NCBI RefSeq assembly: GCF_001792815.1
Contig: NZ_CP017674.1
Span: 930,001-994,000 of the forward strand
Origin: Microbacterium sp. BH-3-3-3
Lineage (GTDB): Bacteria > Actinomycetota > Actinomycetes > Actinomycetales > Microbacteriaceae
Reading direction: 5' to 3'
DNA length: 64,000 bases
Position 1 is the first letter of the stretch, and each line of letters opens with the position of its first letter. This document shows positions 19,423-28,103 of this stretch, piece by piece. The position numbers and the translations under genes are program-made. The notes under the pieces were generated by a model. It was not told the DNA's origin. It saw nothing but the letters and a program-made list of their open reading frames with translations, and did no database searches.

Positions 19423-22311
19423 ATGAACATCACCCCCTCAGATTCCCTCGCCCCCGTCACGGCGTCCGGGCCGTCCCGCCGCGCACTCCTCGGTGGAGCG
19501 GCCTGGAGCGTTCCCGCCATCGTCGTGATGACCACTGCTCCCGCCTACGCGGCCGGTAGCGAGCTCGGGACGCTGGGCGTCACGACGCCGAACATGCAGG
19601 TCGTCGCCGCGGGCACGACCGCCGTCACCGCGCTTCTCCGCGACACCGCAAACCAGCCCCTCGCAGGAAGGGCCGTGACGTTCACCGGCCCGGCCGGCTC
19701 CAGCTTCTCGCCCGCCACCGCCACGACCAACGGTTCCGGCATCGCCACCACGACCCTCACCACCACCGACACCTGGGCCACGCCCGGCAGCTCCCTGCCG
19801 CTCACCGCGACCAGCACCGGTATCACGGGCACAGCCACCCTCAGCGTGCTCGGTGCCAACGCCTACGCCACCGGCAACAACGCCAATTCCGCCCTCGGCA
19901 CCGGCTCCTCGGCCACGGCGATCTCGACGCCCGCCCAGCTGTCGCTCGTCTTCCCCTCCCCGGTGAAGAGCCTCACCGGCGCGCCCGGCTTCTCCCTGGC
20001 TCTGCTCGACGACGGCACCGTCTGGGGCATCGGAGACAACTCCGTCGGACAACTCGGCGACGGCACCACCACCACACGAACCACGTGGGCGAAGATTCCC
20101 AGCCTGTCGGGAGTCACACAGATCGCCGTCGCCGGGTCGAGGAGTGGGTACGCCCTGCTGTCCACCGGCCAGGTCCGCGCGTGGGGCTCCAACGTCAATG
20201 GCGAGCTCGGCAACGGCACCACCACGAACAGCCCCACACCCGTCGCCGTCAGCACCCTGACCGGCGCCACCCAGATCGCCGCAGGCACCTCGAGCGCCTA
20301 CGCCATCGTCGCCGGCGGGCAGGTGCGCGCCTGGGGCCTCAACGATCAAGGCCAGCTCGGCAACGGCACCACCACGAACAGCACCACACCCGTCACCGTC
20401 CAGAACATCACCGGCGCCACCCAGATCGCCGCGGGCGCGTTCAGCGGATTCGCTCTCGTCGGCGGAACGGTCCGGGCATGGGGCTCCAACGCCGTCGGGA
20501 CGCTCGGCAACGGGACGAACACGAGCAGCAGCATCCCGGTAACGGTGCAGAACATCACTGGCGCCACCCAGATCGCCGCAGGACTCTCCACCGGCTACGC
20601 GCTCGTCGGCGGACAGGTCCGCGCCTGGGGAAACAGCGGCAACGGGGCGCTCGGCAACGGCACGGGCAGCAGCACCAACACCCCCGTCACCGTCTGCCAA
20701 CTCACCGGCACCAACCAGCTCGACCCACTCACCGGTATCACCCAGATCGACGCCGGCAACTTCAGCGGGTACGCCGTCAACAACACCGGCACCGTGTACG
20801 CCTGGGGAAACAACGCCCAGGGAGAACTGGGCATCGGCAGCACCCCCAGCACCACCAACACCGCCGTCACGGTCCCCGGCATCGGCGGCACCCCCACGAT
20901 CGGCAAAGCCCGCATCAAAGGAGGAGCCAAGATGTTCTTCCTCCGCACCGGTAGCGACACCCTCAGCGTCACGACGTCGAACATGCAGGTCGTCGCCGCG
21001 GGTACGACCGTCGTCACCGCGGTGCTTCGCGACAGCGCGAACCAGCCTCTCGTCGGAAAGGCCGTGACGTTCACGGGGCCGGCCGGCTCCAGCTTCTCGC
21101 CCGCCACCGCCACGACCAACGGTTCCGGCATCGCCACCACGACCCTCACGACCACCGACACCTGGGCCACGCCCGGCAGCTCCTTGCTGCTCACCGCGGC
21201 CAGCACCGGCGTCACCGGCACGGCCACCCTCACGGTGCTGGGCGCCAACGCCTACGCCACCGGCAACAACGACAATTCCTCCCTCGGCATCGGCTCCTCG
21301 GCCACGACGATCTCGACACCCGCCCAGCTGTCGCTCGTCTTCCCCTCCCCCGTGAAGAGCCTCACCGCCGCGTCCGGCTTCTCTCTGGCCCTGCTCCATG
21401 ACGGCACCGTCTGGAGCATCGGAGACAACTCCCTCGGACAACTCGGCGACGGCACGACCACCACCCGAACCACGTGGGCGAAGATTCCCAGCCTGTCGGG
21501 GGTCACACAGATCGCCGCCACCGCGTCGAGAAGCGGGTACGCCCTGCTATCCAACGGCCAGGTGCGCGCCTGGGGGTCCAACGTCAATGGCGAGCTCGGC
21601 AACGGCACCACCACGAACAGCCCCACACCCGTCACCGTCAGCACCCTGACCGACGCCACCCAGATCGCCGCAGGCAGCGGGAGCGGCTACGCGATCGTCG
21701 CCGGTGGGCAGGTGCGAGCCTGGGGTCTCAACGATCGAAGCCAGCTCGGCAACGGCTCCTCCACGAACAGCACCACACCCGTCGCCGTCCAGAACATCAC
21801 CGGCGCGACCCAGATCGCCGCGGGCTCGTTCAGCGGATTCGCCCTCGTCGGTGGCGGAACGATTCGGGCATGGGGCTCCAACGCCGTCGGGGCGCTCGGC
21901 AACGGAACCAACACGAACAGCTCCGTCCCCGTGACGGTGCAGAACATCACCGGCGCCACCCAGATCGCCGCAGGACTCTCCACCGGCTACGCGCTCGTCG
22001 GCGGACAGGTCCGCGCCTGGGGATACAACGCCAACGGAGGGCTCGGCAACGGCACGAACACGGATAGCAACACCCCCGTCACCGTCCAGAACATCACCGG
22101 CATCACCCAGATCGACGCCGGTTACTTCAGCGGGTACGCCGTCAACAACACCGGCACCGTCTACGCGTGGGGTAACAACCCCCAGGGAGAACTGGGCATC
22201 GGCAACACCACCAACACCAACACCCCCGTCACGGTCCAAGGCCTCGGCGGCACCCCCACGATCGGCCAAGCCCGCAACAGGGGAGGCGCCAAGATGTTCT
22301 TCATCCGCTGA
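19423..22311 (+). CDS. Tat-exported Ig-like/RCC1 beta-propeller protein with internal duplication
   Basis: A 962-residue extracellular protein. The leader contains SRRALLGGAAW, then a hydrophobic stretch and APAYA-AG, a Tat signal peptide. Two halves of about 463 residues follow; each has a Big_1-like Ig domain (FTGPAGSSFSPATATTNGSG...) and seven RCC1 repeats of the type VRAWGSNxxGxLGNGT. Each half should fold as an Ig domain plus a seven-bladed propeller. No LPXTG or membrane anchor is seen; the protein ends FFIR. Start chosen for GGAG 9 bp upstream and the signal peptide; a GTG 63 bp earlier is in frame. Ligand unknown; adhesion or surface binding is inference. Confidence 0.85.
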   Translation: MNITPSDSLAPVTASGPSRRALLGGAAWSVPAIVVMTTAPAYAAGSELGTLGVTTPNMQVVAAGTTAVTALLRDTANQPLAGRAVTFTGPAGSSFSPATATTNGSGIATTTLTTTDTWATPGSSLPLTATSTGITGTATLSVLGANAYATGNNANSALGTGSSATAISTPAQLSLVFPSPVKSLTGAPGFSLALLDDGTVWGIGDNSVGQLGDGTTTTRTTWAKIPSLSGVTQIAVAGSRSGYALLSTGQVRAWGSNVNGELGNGTTTNSPTPVAVSTLTGATQIAAGTSSAYAIVAGGQVRAWGLNDQGQLGNGTTTNSTTPVTVQNITGATQIAAGAFSGFALVGGTVRAWGSNAVGTLGNGTNTSSSIPVTVQNITGATQIAAGLSTGYALVGGQVRAWGNSGNGALGNGTGSSTNTPVTVCQLTGTNQLDPLTGITQIDAGNFSGYAVNNTGTVYAWGNNAQGELGIGSTPSTTNTAVTVPGIGGTPTIGKARIKGGAKMFFLRTGSDTLSVTTSNMQVVAAGTTVVTAVLRDSANQPLVGKAVTFTGPAGSSFSPATATTNGSGIATTTLTTTDTWATPGSSLLLTAASTGVTGTATLTVLGANAYATGNNDNSSLGIGSSATTISTPAQLSLVFPSPVKSLTAASGFSLALLHDGTVWSIGDNSLGQLGDGTTTTRTTWAKIPSLSGVTQIAATASRSGYALLSNGQVRAWGSNVNGELGNGTTTNSPTPVTVSTLTDATQIAAGSGSGYAIVAGGQVRAWGLNDRSQLGNGSSTNSTTPVAVQNITGATQIAAGSFSGFALVGGGTIRAWGSNAVGALGNGTNTNSSVPVTVQNITGATQIAAGLSTGYALVGGQVRAWGYNANGGLGNGTNTDSNTPVTVQNITGITQIDAGYFSGYAVNNTGTVYAWGNNPQGELGIGNTTNTNTPVTVQGLGGTPTIGQARNRGGAKMFFIR
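19570..22308 (+). repeat. Tandem 1.39-kb duplication inside the RCC1 gene
   Basis: The block from about 19570 to 20941 recurs at about 20959 to 22308. Anchor words such as AACATGCAGG fall at 19591 and 20980, an offset of 1,389 bp (463 codons). Long runs are nearly identical at DNA level. The copies differ by a roughly 24-bp net insertion near 20690-20730 in copy one (encoding NQLDPLTG) and a 3-bp insertion in copy two (VGGGT). Shorter repeats of RCC1 units lie within each copy. Confidence 0.9.
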
Positions 22312-22324
22312 TCCCCGGCAGATC

Positions 22325-22368
22325 GCATGACGGAGCCCCTGTCCTTCCGGACAGGGGCTCCGTCATGC
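22325..22368. terminator. Perfect 20-bp bidirectional terminator
   Basis: The arms 22325-22344 and 22349-22368 are perfectly complementary over 20 bp around a TTCC loop. The hairpin starts 13 bp after the RCC1 gene stop and ends 11 bp before the hpf stop, so it separates two convergent units. Confidence 0.92.
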
Positions 22369-22379
22369 GGCAGGGTGCG

Positions 22380-23042
22380 TCAGGACGCGATCTGCTCCGC
22401 CGGTGGGGCCTGCGCGGCGAGCGCGATCACGCCGTAGTCCCAGCCCTTGCGGCGGTAGACGACGCTCGGGTGGTCGGTGCGGGCGTCGATGAAGAGGAAG
22501 AAGTCGTGGCCGACGAGCTCCATACGATCGACGGCGTCCTCGACCGTCATCCACTCGGCGCCGAACTCCTTCTGGCGGATGACGACGGGCGAGTACTCCG
22601 CCTCGTCGACATCGGAATCCTGGACCGGCACCTCACCGGTGGCGACGGCGCGCAGCACCTCGACGGAAGCGGGCTCGACATCGATACCCGCCAATTCGCC
22701 GGTGCCCTTCTCGAACCGTGCCCCGCGGGGGTGGTTTCGGGCGTCGACGCGCTTGTCTTTCGCGCGCCGCACCTGCTCGGAGATCTTGTCGACCGCGAGG
22801 TCGAGAGCGGCGAACTTATCGGCATCGGTGGCCTCGGCTCGGACCACCGGGCCCTTGCCGTCGAGGGTCAGCTCGACGGTGTCGTCTTCCATGCGCCCGT
22901 TGCGGTACGAGCGGTGGGTGACCTTGACTTCGAGAGTCTGAGCGCGGGGCGCCAGGTGCTCGATGCGACTGACCTTCTCTTCAACCACGGTGCGGAAACG
23001 ATCGGTGATACCGACTCCCACTCCGACGATGTTGGTGTCCAT
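22380..23042 (-). CDS. hpf: Long-form ribosome hibernation-promoting factor
   Basis: A 220-residue protein. Residues 1-105 are the S30AE domain that sits in the decoding centre of idle ribosomes. A basic linker (RRAKDKRVDARNHPRG) leads to the C-terminal dimerisation domain, residues ~155-215 (VVIRQKEFGAEWMTVEDAVDRMELVGHDFFLFID), which pairs 70S into 100S particles. AAGGAGG lies 6 bp before the ATG. It follows comF and lpqB on the same strand, the order known in Mycobacterium. Confidence 0.95.
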   Translation of the reverse strand: MDTNIVGVGVGITDRFRTVVEEKVSRIEHLAPRAQTLEVKVTHRSYRNGRMEDDTVELTLDGKGPVVRAEATDADKFAALDLAVDKISEQVRRAKDKRVDARNHPRGARFEKGTGELAGIDVEPASVEVLRAVATGEVPVQDSDVDEAEYSPVVIRQKEFGAEWMTVEDAVDRMELVGHDFFLFIDARTDHPSVVYRRKGWDYGVIALAAQAPPAEQIAS

Positions 23043-23135
23043 CAGTGACCTCCTTGTTCCGGGTTCCGCCCGGTCTAAGGGCGGAACATCCGTCGCCTTC
23101 AGTCATCCCCACGCTAGTCCGACGCCACCGCCCTG

Positions 23136-23822
23136 TCACGTAGCAATCACCTGCGATTCACCTTCTGATGCGCTGCGACGCGGCGTGTACGCGAGCGCGA
23201 CGGCCCTCACCTCGGCGGCTCCCGCCGCTCGGAGGGCCCGCGTCGCCTCGATGAGCGTGGCCCCGGTCGTCACCACGTCGTCGACGACGACCACCCGGCG
23301 CCCGACGACGGACCGCGCGGCGAAGGCTCCCCCGACGTTCTGCTGTCGGGCGATGCGATCGAGGCCGCGCTGATCGGCCGGCGTGCGCCGCACCCGCAGC
23401 ACGCGCTCCGGATGCCACCCCGCCCGACGCACCAGCAACTCGACCGGTCGATAGCCGCGGCGCCGGAAGGCCGCAGCCGACGAGGGCACCGGAACGACGA
23501 GGGCGCCGGAGACCGCCGCCGCACGCAAGACATCGGCGAGAGCGGGGGCGAGATCTCGGGCGAGGGAGGTGCGACCTTCTTCTTTGAGGGCGCGCAGGAC
23601 CCGCGCCGGCACCCCTGAGAACTCGAGCGCGCACAGCACGGGCACCCCCGGCCCCACCTCGCGCGGGACGGGGACGGCGGCCAGAGCCCGGCGGCATCCG
23701 GAGCACAGGGACTCATCGAGCGCGCCGCAGCCGGCGCACGCCAGCGGAAGCCAGAAGGTCAGGGCATCGCGGAGGGCCGATGAGATCGTGTCGACGAGCG
23801 CAGGACGAGACATGCGGGCCAT
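23136..23822 (-). CDS. ComF-family phosphoribosyltransferase-like protein
   Basis: A 228-residue protein. An N-terminal zinc-ribbon (C29-x2-C32, C40-x2-C43) precedes a type I phosphoribosyltransferase domain with the PRPP loop VVVVDDVVTTGAT. ComF supports DNA uptake in naturally competent species; its role in actinobacteria is unclear. The start is uncertain: ATGs at 23822 and 23813 are possible, neither with a good ribosome site. It lies 91 bp downstream of lpqB. Confidence 0.85.
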   Translation of the reverse strand: MARMSRPALVDTISSALRDALTFWLPLACAGCGALDESLCSGCRRALAAVPVPREVGPGVPVLCALEFSGVPARVLRALKEEGRTSLARDLAPALADVLRAAAVSGALVVPVPSSAAAFRRRGYRPVELLVRRAGWHPERVLRVRRTPADQRGLDRIARQQNVGGAFAARSVVGRRVVVVDDVVTTGATLIEATRALRAAGAAEVRAVALAYTPRRSASEGESQVIAT

Positions 23823-23913
23823 CGTTCCGGACGCCCCCGCTCGGGCGCAGGGCGAAATGCCCCAACCGTGGACGGATGCCACACCGACCGCGCTGGGGAG
23901 AAGCCGCGCCCGC

Positions 23914-25572
23914 TCAGGACGTGGTGCCCTGCTGCGCCGCCAGCACCCGGATGTTGGAGGCCACCAGGGTCCACGAGCTTCCGCGCCGACTGTAGAGGCG
24001 CCCCTGATCGTCGAGCACGCGGACGCTCGTGCTCCCCGCGGCGAGCGTGCGCGCCCCCTCGGGCGCCTGCGCCTCGGTGCCGCGACCGCCCACGCTGAGC
24101 TCGCTCAAGCGGCTGACATCGTCGACCGACGAGAGGACGCCGATGGTGGTGTCGTCGAGCCACGCGAGGTCGAACGCCCCCTGCTGCGAGAACGACAGCA
24201 CGTGCGGCGGACCGAGGTCGATCTCGCCCGCCGAGCGCAGGATGCCGGCGACCCACACCTCGCGCGCACCCGACACGGTGACGATGGCCGCCACCCTCGT
24301 ACCATCACGGGAGATCTGCATCGCGGTGATCTCGGAGGCATCGGGCCACGCATTGCCGACGTCGCGGGGAACCCCTTCGGGCGTGATGACGTGCAGCTGC
24401 GCGGGGGCCGCACTCGGCACGCTCCAGATCGCTCCCTCGGCGTCGATCGTGGGGGCGATGAGGCCCGGGCGGTCGTCGAGCAGGAACGTCCGACCGTCGG
24501 CGAGCGCGCTCGCCACCGTTCCCTGCTGCGTGCGCACCGCCGCCAGGCTGCGGTCGGCTTCGAGTTCCACCATCGTCGGCGCCAGGGACTCGATCGCGTC
24601 GGACAGACCCGGGATCGACTCGACCTGGTCGCCCGACAGGGCGCCGAACACGCCGAGCGAGGTGAGCACCGCCGGCGAGGGATCGATGCGCGTCACGCGC
24701 ACGGCGACCTCGGAGGCGGTGACCGGGGTGCCCTCCACCGTCATCTGCACCTCGCTGATGCCGGCCGACGAGAGGCTGCGCGCCAGTTGGGTCTGCATGC
24801 GGTCGAGGGTCGTGCGGTCCAGGCTCAGAGCCGCCCGCGGCAGTTGCACCTGAGCGACTCCCCCCGACGACAGCGTCACCGAGCGCCCCACGAGCGACAG
24901 CTCTTCGGGGAAGGCGTTGCGCACGGCGCCCGACAGCCACGAGCTCGGCTGACCGTCGACCAGGGCCGTCGCGACGCGACTGGCCACCAGCGCACGGGGG
25001 AACCATCGCACGTCGGGGACGATGAAGCTCCACGTCGGGTCGAAGTACGCGATGGATGCCGACTGGTAGACCGTCGGGAACACTTCCTCGTACAGCACGA
25101 CCCCGTCGGGGGCGGAGGTGATGCGCCACTGGCCGTCGACCTGCGCGAGGGCGAAGGACAGGGTCTGGGCGCTGCCCGTGGCGGCCGGGGCGTAGGCGCC
25201 GTCGGCATCCACCCCCGCCACCGTCGACAGCGACACCGTCACCACCGAGCCGTCGGCGGAGGGCGCGGCGCGGCGCGCGGCGAGCGTATCGATCGTCACG
25301 CGGGCGCGGGGGTCCCACGTGGCACCGGGCGACAGGAACAGCTTCGCGGTCGCCCAGTCGTCGGCCGGCCCCGAGCCCGCGCGCAGGAACCCCTCGACGA
25401 TCTCGGCCGGCGACGCGTCGTCCTGCGGACCGTCGGGCACGAACGCGAACGCCTGCGCGTCGTCGCTCTGCGGGCCGCGGCCGGGGTTGACGTACCCGGT
25501 GGTCGGCAATCCGGTGCACGCCGTCAGGGCGAGCACGAGAGCGAGGCTGACGAGGGCCAGGGCGCGTCTCAC
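23914..25572 (-). CDS. lpqB: Lipoprotein LpqB (MtrAB accessory)
   Basis: A 552-residue lipoprotein. The signal peptide RRALALVSLALVLALTAC ends in lipobox L-T-A-C with Cys19. A GerMN/sporulation-type domain covers about residues 180-330 and a beta-propeller-like LpqB domain follows. In mycobacteria LpqB binds the sensor MtrB and tunes MtrA signalling and cell division. The GTG start overlaps the mtrB stop by 4 bp (GTGA). The frame is open far upstream, but only as the mirror of mtrB. Confidence 0.93.
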   Translation of the reverse strand: MRRALALVSLALVLALTACTGLPTTGYVNPGRGPQSDDAQAFAFVPDGPQDDASPAEIVEGFLRAGSGPADDWATAKLFLSPGATWDPRARVTIDTLAARRAAPSADGSVVTVSLSTVAGVDADGAYAPAATGSAQTLSFALAQVDGQWRITSAPDGVVLYEEVFPTVYQSASIAYFDPTWSFIVPDVRWFPRALVASRVATALVDGQPSSWLSGAVRNAFPEELSLVGRSVTLSSGGVAQVQLPRAALSLDRTTLDRMQTQLARSLSSAGISEVQMTVEGTPVTASEVAVRVTRIDPSPAVLTSLGVFGALSGDQVESIPGLSDAIESLAPTMVELEADRSLAAVRTQQGTVASALADGRTFLLDDRPGLIAPTIDAEGAIWSVPSAAPAQLHVITPEGVPRDVGNAWPDASEITAMQISRDGTRVAAIVTVSGAREVWVAGILRSAGEIDLGPPHVLSFSQQGAFDLAWLDDTTIGVLSSVDDVSRLSELSVGGRGTEAQAPEGARTLAAGSTSVRVLDDQGRLYSRRGSSWTLVASNIRVLAAQQGTTS

Positions 25573-27254
25573 GGCATCCTCCCGAAGGTCGAGCGGTTGA
25601 GCGAGATGGGCTGGGTGAGCCCCAGCGCCTCGAGGGCGCCGCCCTGCTCGTCGTCGGGGACGAGAGGCAGGGGCGAGGCGCCCACGGGTCGTCCGTCTCG
25701 GGGCAGGGTGAGCACGAAGTTGGACCCCCGGCCCGGTTCCGACCACACCGCCAGGGTGCCGCCGTGCAGCCGCGCGTCGCCCAGGGCGATCGACAGGCCC
25801 AGACCCGTGCCGCCGATCGTGCGCACCCGCGACGGGTCGGCCCGCCAGAACCGGTCGAACACGCGCTCGACGTCGTCGGCCTTCATGCCCAGACCGAAGT
25901 CGCGCACGCCGAGCGCCACCGCGTCGCGGTTGCTGTCGACCGAGACGACGATCGGCCGCCCCTCGCCGTGCTCGATGGCGTTTCCGAGCAGGTTGCGCAC
26001 CACGCGCCGCACGCGGCGGGCGTCCATGTCGACGGGGGTGTACCCGCCGGGTGCGACCAGGCGCACGTCGGAGCCGTGCCCCTCGGCGAGCTGCTCCATC
26101 GAGAGGATCACGTCTTCGGCGAGATGGGCGAGGCTCGTGGCCTCGAGCTCGAGCTGCACGGAGCCGGCGTCGTACCGGCTGATCTCGAGCAGGTCGGTGA
26201 GCAGCACCTCGAAGCGCTGCACCTGCGCGTGCAGCAGCTCGGCCGCGCGCCCCGTGACCGGATCGAACTCCTCGCGCTGGTCGTTGATGATGTCGGCGGC
26301 GAGGCGGATCGTCGTCAGCGGCGTGCGCAGCTCGTGCGAGACGTCGGACACGAAGCGCTGCTGCACGAGCGAGAGGTCGGCCAGCTCCTTGATCTGCGAC
26401 TCGATGCTGTCGGCCATGGCGTTGAACGACCGGTTCAGCGTCGCCAGCTCGTCTTCGCCGCGCACGGGAAGACGCACGCCCAGATCGCCCGCCGCGAGCT
26501 TCGCGCTGGTCTCGGCGGCATCCGCGATGGGCGTGGTGATCGAGCGCAGCACGAACCACGCGATCGAACCGATGAGCACCACCAGGATCAGACCCACCAC
26601 CCACAGCAGCACCTGGACGAACGCGAGGGTCTGCGAGGCGCTGATGAGGTCGTACCCCATGTACAGCTCGTAGGAATCGACCCCGTCTTCGGCCGGGAAG
26701 CGCAGTTGATGACCGACCAGGATGCCCGGAACGTCGCGGCCCCCGTCGGAGGGCAACGCCACCGACTGCCACCACTGCAGATCGGGACTCGACTGCACCT
26801 GTTTGCGCAGCGCGTCGGAGACGAGGCCCGACTCGAACGCGGGCGAGATGAACGGCTGCGGCGCCAGGGGCGAGGGCGGACCGATGCGGTACAGCGCGAT
26901 CAGATCGCTCGAGGACTGCTGCGACAGCCGCGTCGCGATGCCGTTCATGAGCGTCTGCGCCGCGGCTGGATCGGTCGAGTCGACGGCCGCGTCGAGCGTG
27001 GCCTGCGCCGACGCGGTCGCGCGCTGGGCCTCGAGGAGCACCTGGTCCTTGCGGGCGGTGAACAGCTCGTTCTGGATGACGAGGGCCATCGCCACGCACG
27101 TGACGAGGATGGTCACGGCGGTGAGGGCCACCGTGATGAGGATCGTGCGGAAGCGCAGGGAGCGTCGCCACAGCGTCGCCAGGCGATCGCGGACCGCCCG
27201 CCAATCGCGCCAGCTGCTGACCCGCGGCGGGAGCGTCCGCACCGCGCCCGTCAT
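25569..27254 (-). CDS. mtrB: Sensor histidine kinase MtrB
   Basis: A 561-residue membrane kinase. Two membrane segments (about 36-58 and 210-232) flank an extracytoplasmic sensor. A HAMP linker (RSITTPIADAAETSAKLAAGDLG) is followed by the HisKA box VSDVSHELRTPLT with H307, and an HATPase_c with NLLGNAIEHGEG and GTGLGLSIA. MtrB phosphorylates MtrA to coordinate cell-wall metabolism and osmotic response. It starts 7 bp after mtrA and overlaps lpqB. Confidence 0.95.
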   Translation of the reverse strand: MTGAVRTLPPRVSSWRDWRAVRDRLATLWRRSLRFRTILITVALTAVTILVTCVAMALVIQNELFTARKDQVLLEAQRATASAQATLDAAVDSTDPAAAQTLMNGIATRLSQQSSSDLIALYRIGPPSPLAPQPFISPAFESGLVSDALRKQVQSSPDLQWWQSVALPSDGGRDVPGILVGHQLRFPAEDGVDSYELYMGYDLISASQTLAFVQVLLWVVGLILVVLIGSIAWFVLRSITTPIADAAETSAKLAAGDLGVRLPVRGEDELATLNRSFNAMADSIESQIKELADLSLVQQRFVSDVSHELRTPLTTIRLAADIINDQREEFDPVTGRAAELLHAQVQRFEVLLTDLLEISRYDAGSVQLELEATSLAHLAEDVILSMEQLAEGHGSDVRLVAPGGYTPVDMDARRVRRVVRNLLGNAIEHGEGRPIVVSVDSNRDAVALGVRDFGLGMKADDVERVFDRFWRADPSRVRTIGGTGLGLSIALGDARLHGGTLAVWSEPGRGSNFVLTLPRDGRPVGASPLPLVPDDEQGGALEALGLTQPISLNRSTFGRMP

Positions 27255-27261
27255 CGCGCGC

Positions 27262-27942
27262 TCAGGCCACCGCGCCGGCGCGGTAGCCCACGCCGCGCAC
27301 GGTGGTGACGATCCGCGGGTTGTCGGGGTCGGCCTCGATCTTGGCGCGCAGGCGCTGCACGTGCACGTTCACCAGACGGGTGTCGGCCTTGTAGTGGTAG
27401 CCCCACACCTGCTCGAGCAGCATCTCGCGCGAGAACACCTGCTGCGGCTTCTCGGCCAGGGCGACGAGCAGTTCGAACTCGAGCGGCGTCAGCGCGATCG
27501 GGCTGTCGCCGCGGCGCACCTCGTGCGCGGCGACGTCGACGACGAGGTCGCCGATGCGCAGCGTCTCGTCGACGGGAGCCTGGGACGGCCGCAGACGCGT
27601 GCGGATGCGAGCCACCAGCTCCTTGGGGTTGAACGGCTTCATGATGTAGTCGTCGGCGCCCGACTCGAGACCCTTCACCAGGTCGGCGGTGTCGGTGCGC
27701 GCGGTGAGCATGATGATCGGCACGCCGGACTCGGCGCGCACGCGCGTGCAGATCTCGATGCCGTCGACCCCCGGCAGCATGAGGTCGAGCAGGATGAGGT
27801 CGGGCCGCTCGGTGCGCCACGCGTCGACGGCCTGGGCGCCGTCCGCGCAGAAGACCGTGTCGAATCCTTCGGTGCGCAGCACGATGCCGATCATCTCGGC
27901 CAGCGCGGTGTCGTCGTCGACCACCAGGATCCGTGAAGTCAT
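27262..27942 (-). CDS. mtrA: Response regulator MtrA (OmpR/PhoB family)
   Basis: A 226-residue regulator. The receiver domain has the acidic pocket D9-D11, phosphoacceptor D53 (LILLDLMLPG), T80 region (MLTART) and K102 region (MKPFNPKEL). The C-terminal winged helix (PLEFELLVALAEKPQQVFSREMLLEQVWGY) ends RIVTTVRGVGYRAG. This is near-canonical MtrA. The ATG is chosen at the conserved MTSRILVVDDD; the frame is open 16 codons further. The 161 bp to the divergent gene at 28104 should hold both promoters. Confidence 0.96.
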   Translation of the reverse strand: MTSRILVVDDDTALAEMIGIVLRTEGFDTVFCADGAQAVDAWRTERPDLILLDLMLPGVDGIEICTRVRAESGVPIIMLTARTDTADLVKGLESGADDYIMKPFNPKELVARIRTRLRPSQAPVDETLRIGDLVVDVAAHEVRRGDSPIALTPLEFELLVALAEKPQQVFSREMLLEQVWGYHYKADTRLVNVHVQRLRAKIEADPDNPRIVTTVRGVGYRAGAVA

Positions 27943-28103
27943 TCGGGGGTACGTCTTCCGTCTCGAACCCGTGCGGCACGGGCAGAGCACCCGGGGTGAG
28001 GGCGCGTTCCTCCGAGAGTAGTCGACGAGGGTGAGATGAGGCCGAGCGTGTCGGGGGTGTGTGACACGATGAAGATACTGCCGTGCAACGAGGAGGCGTC
28101 ACC

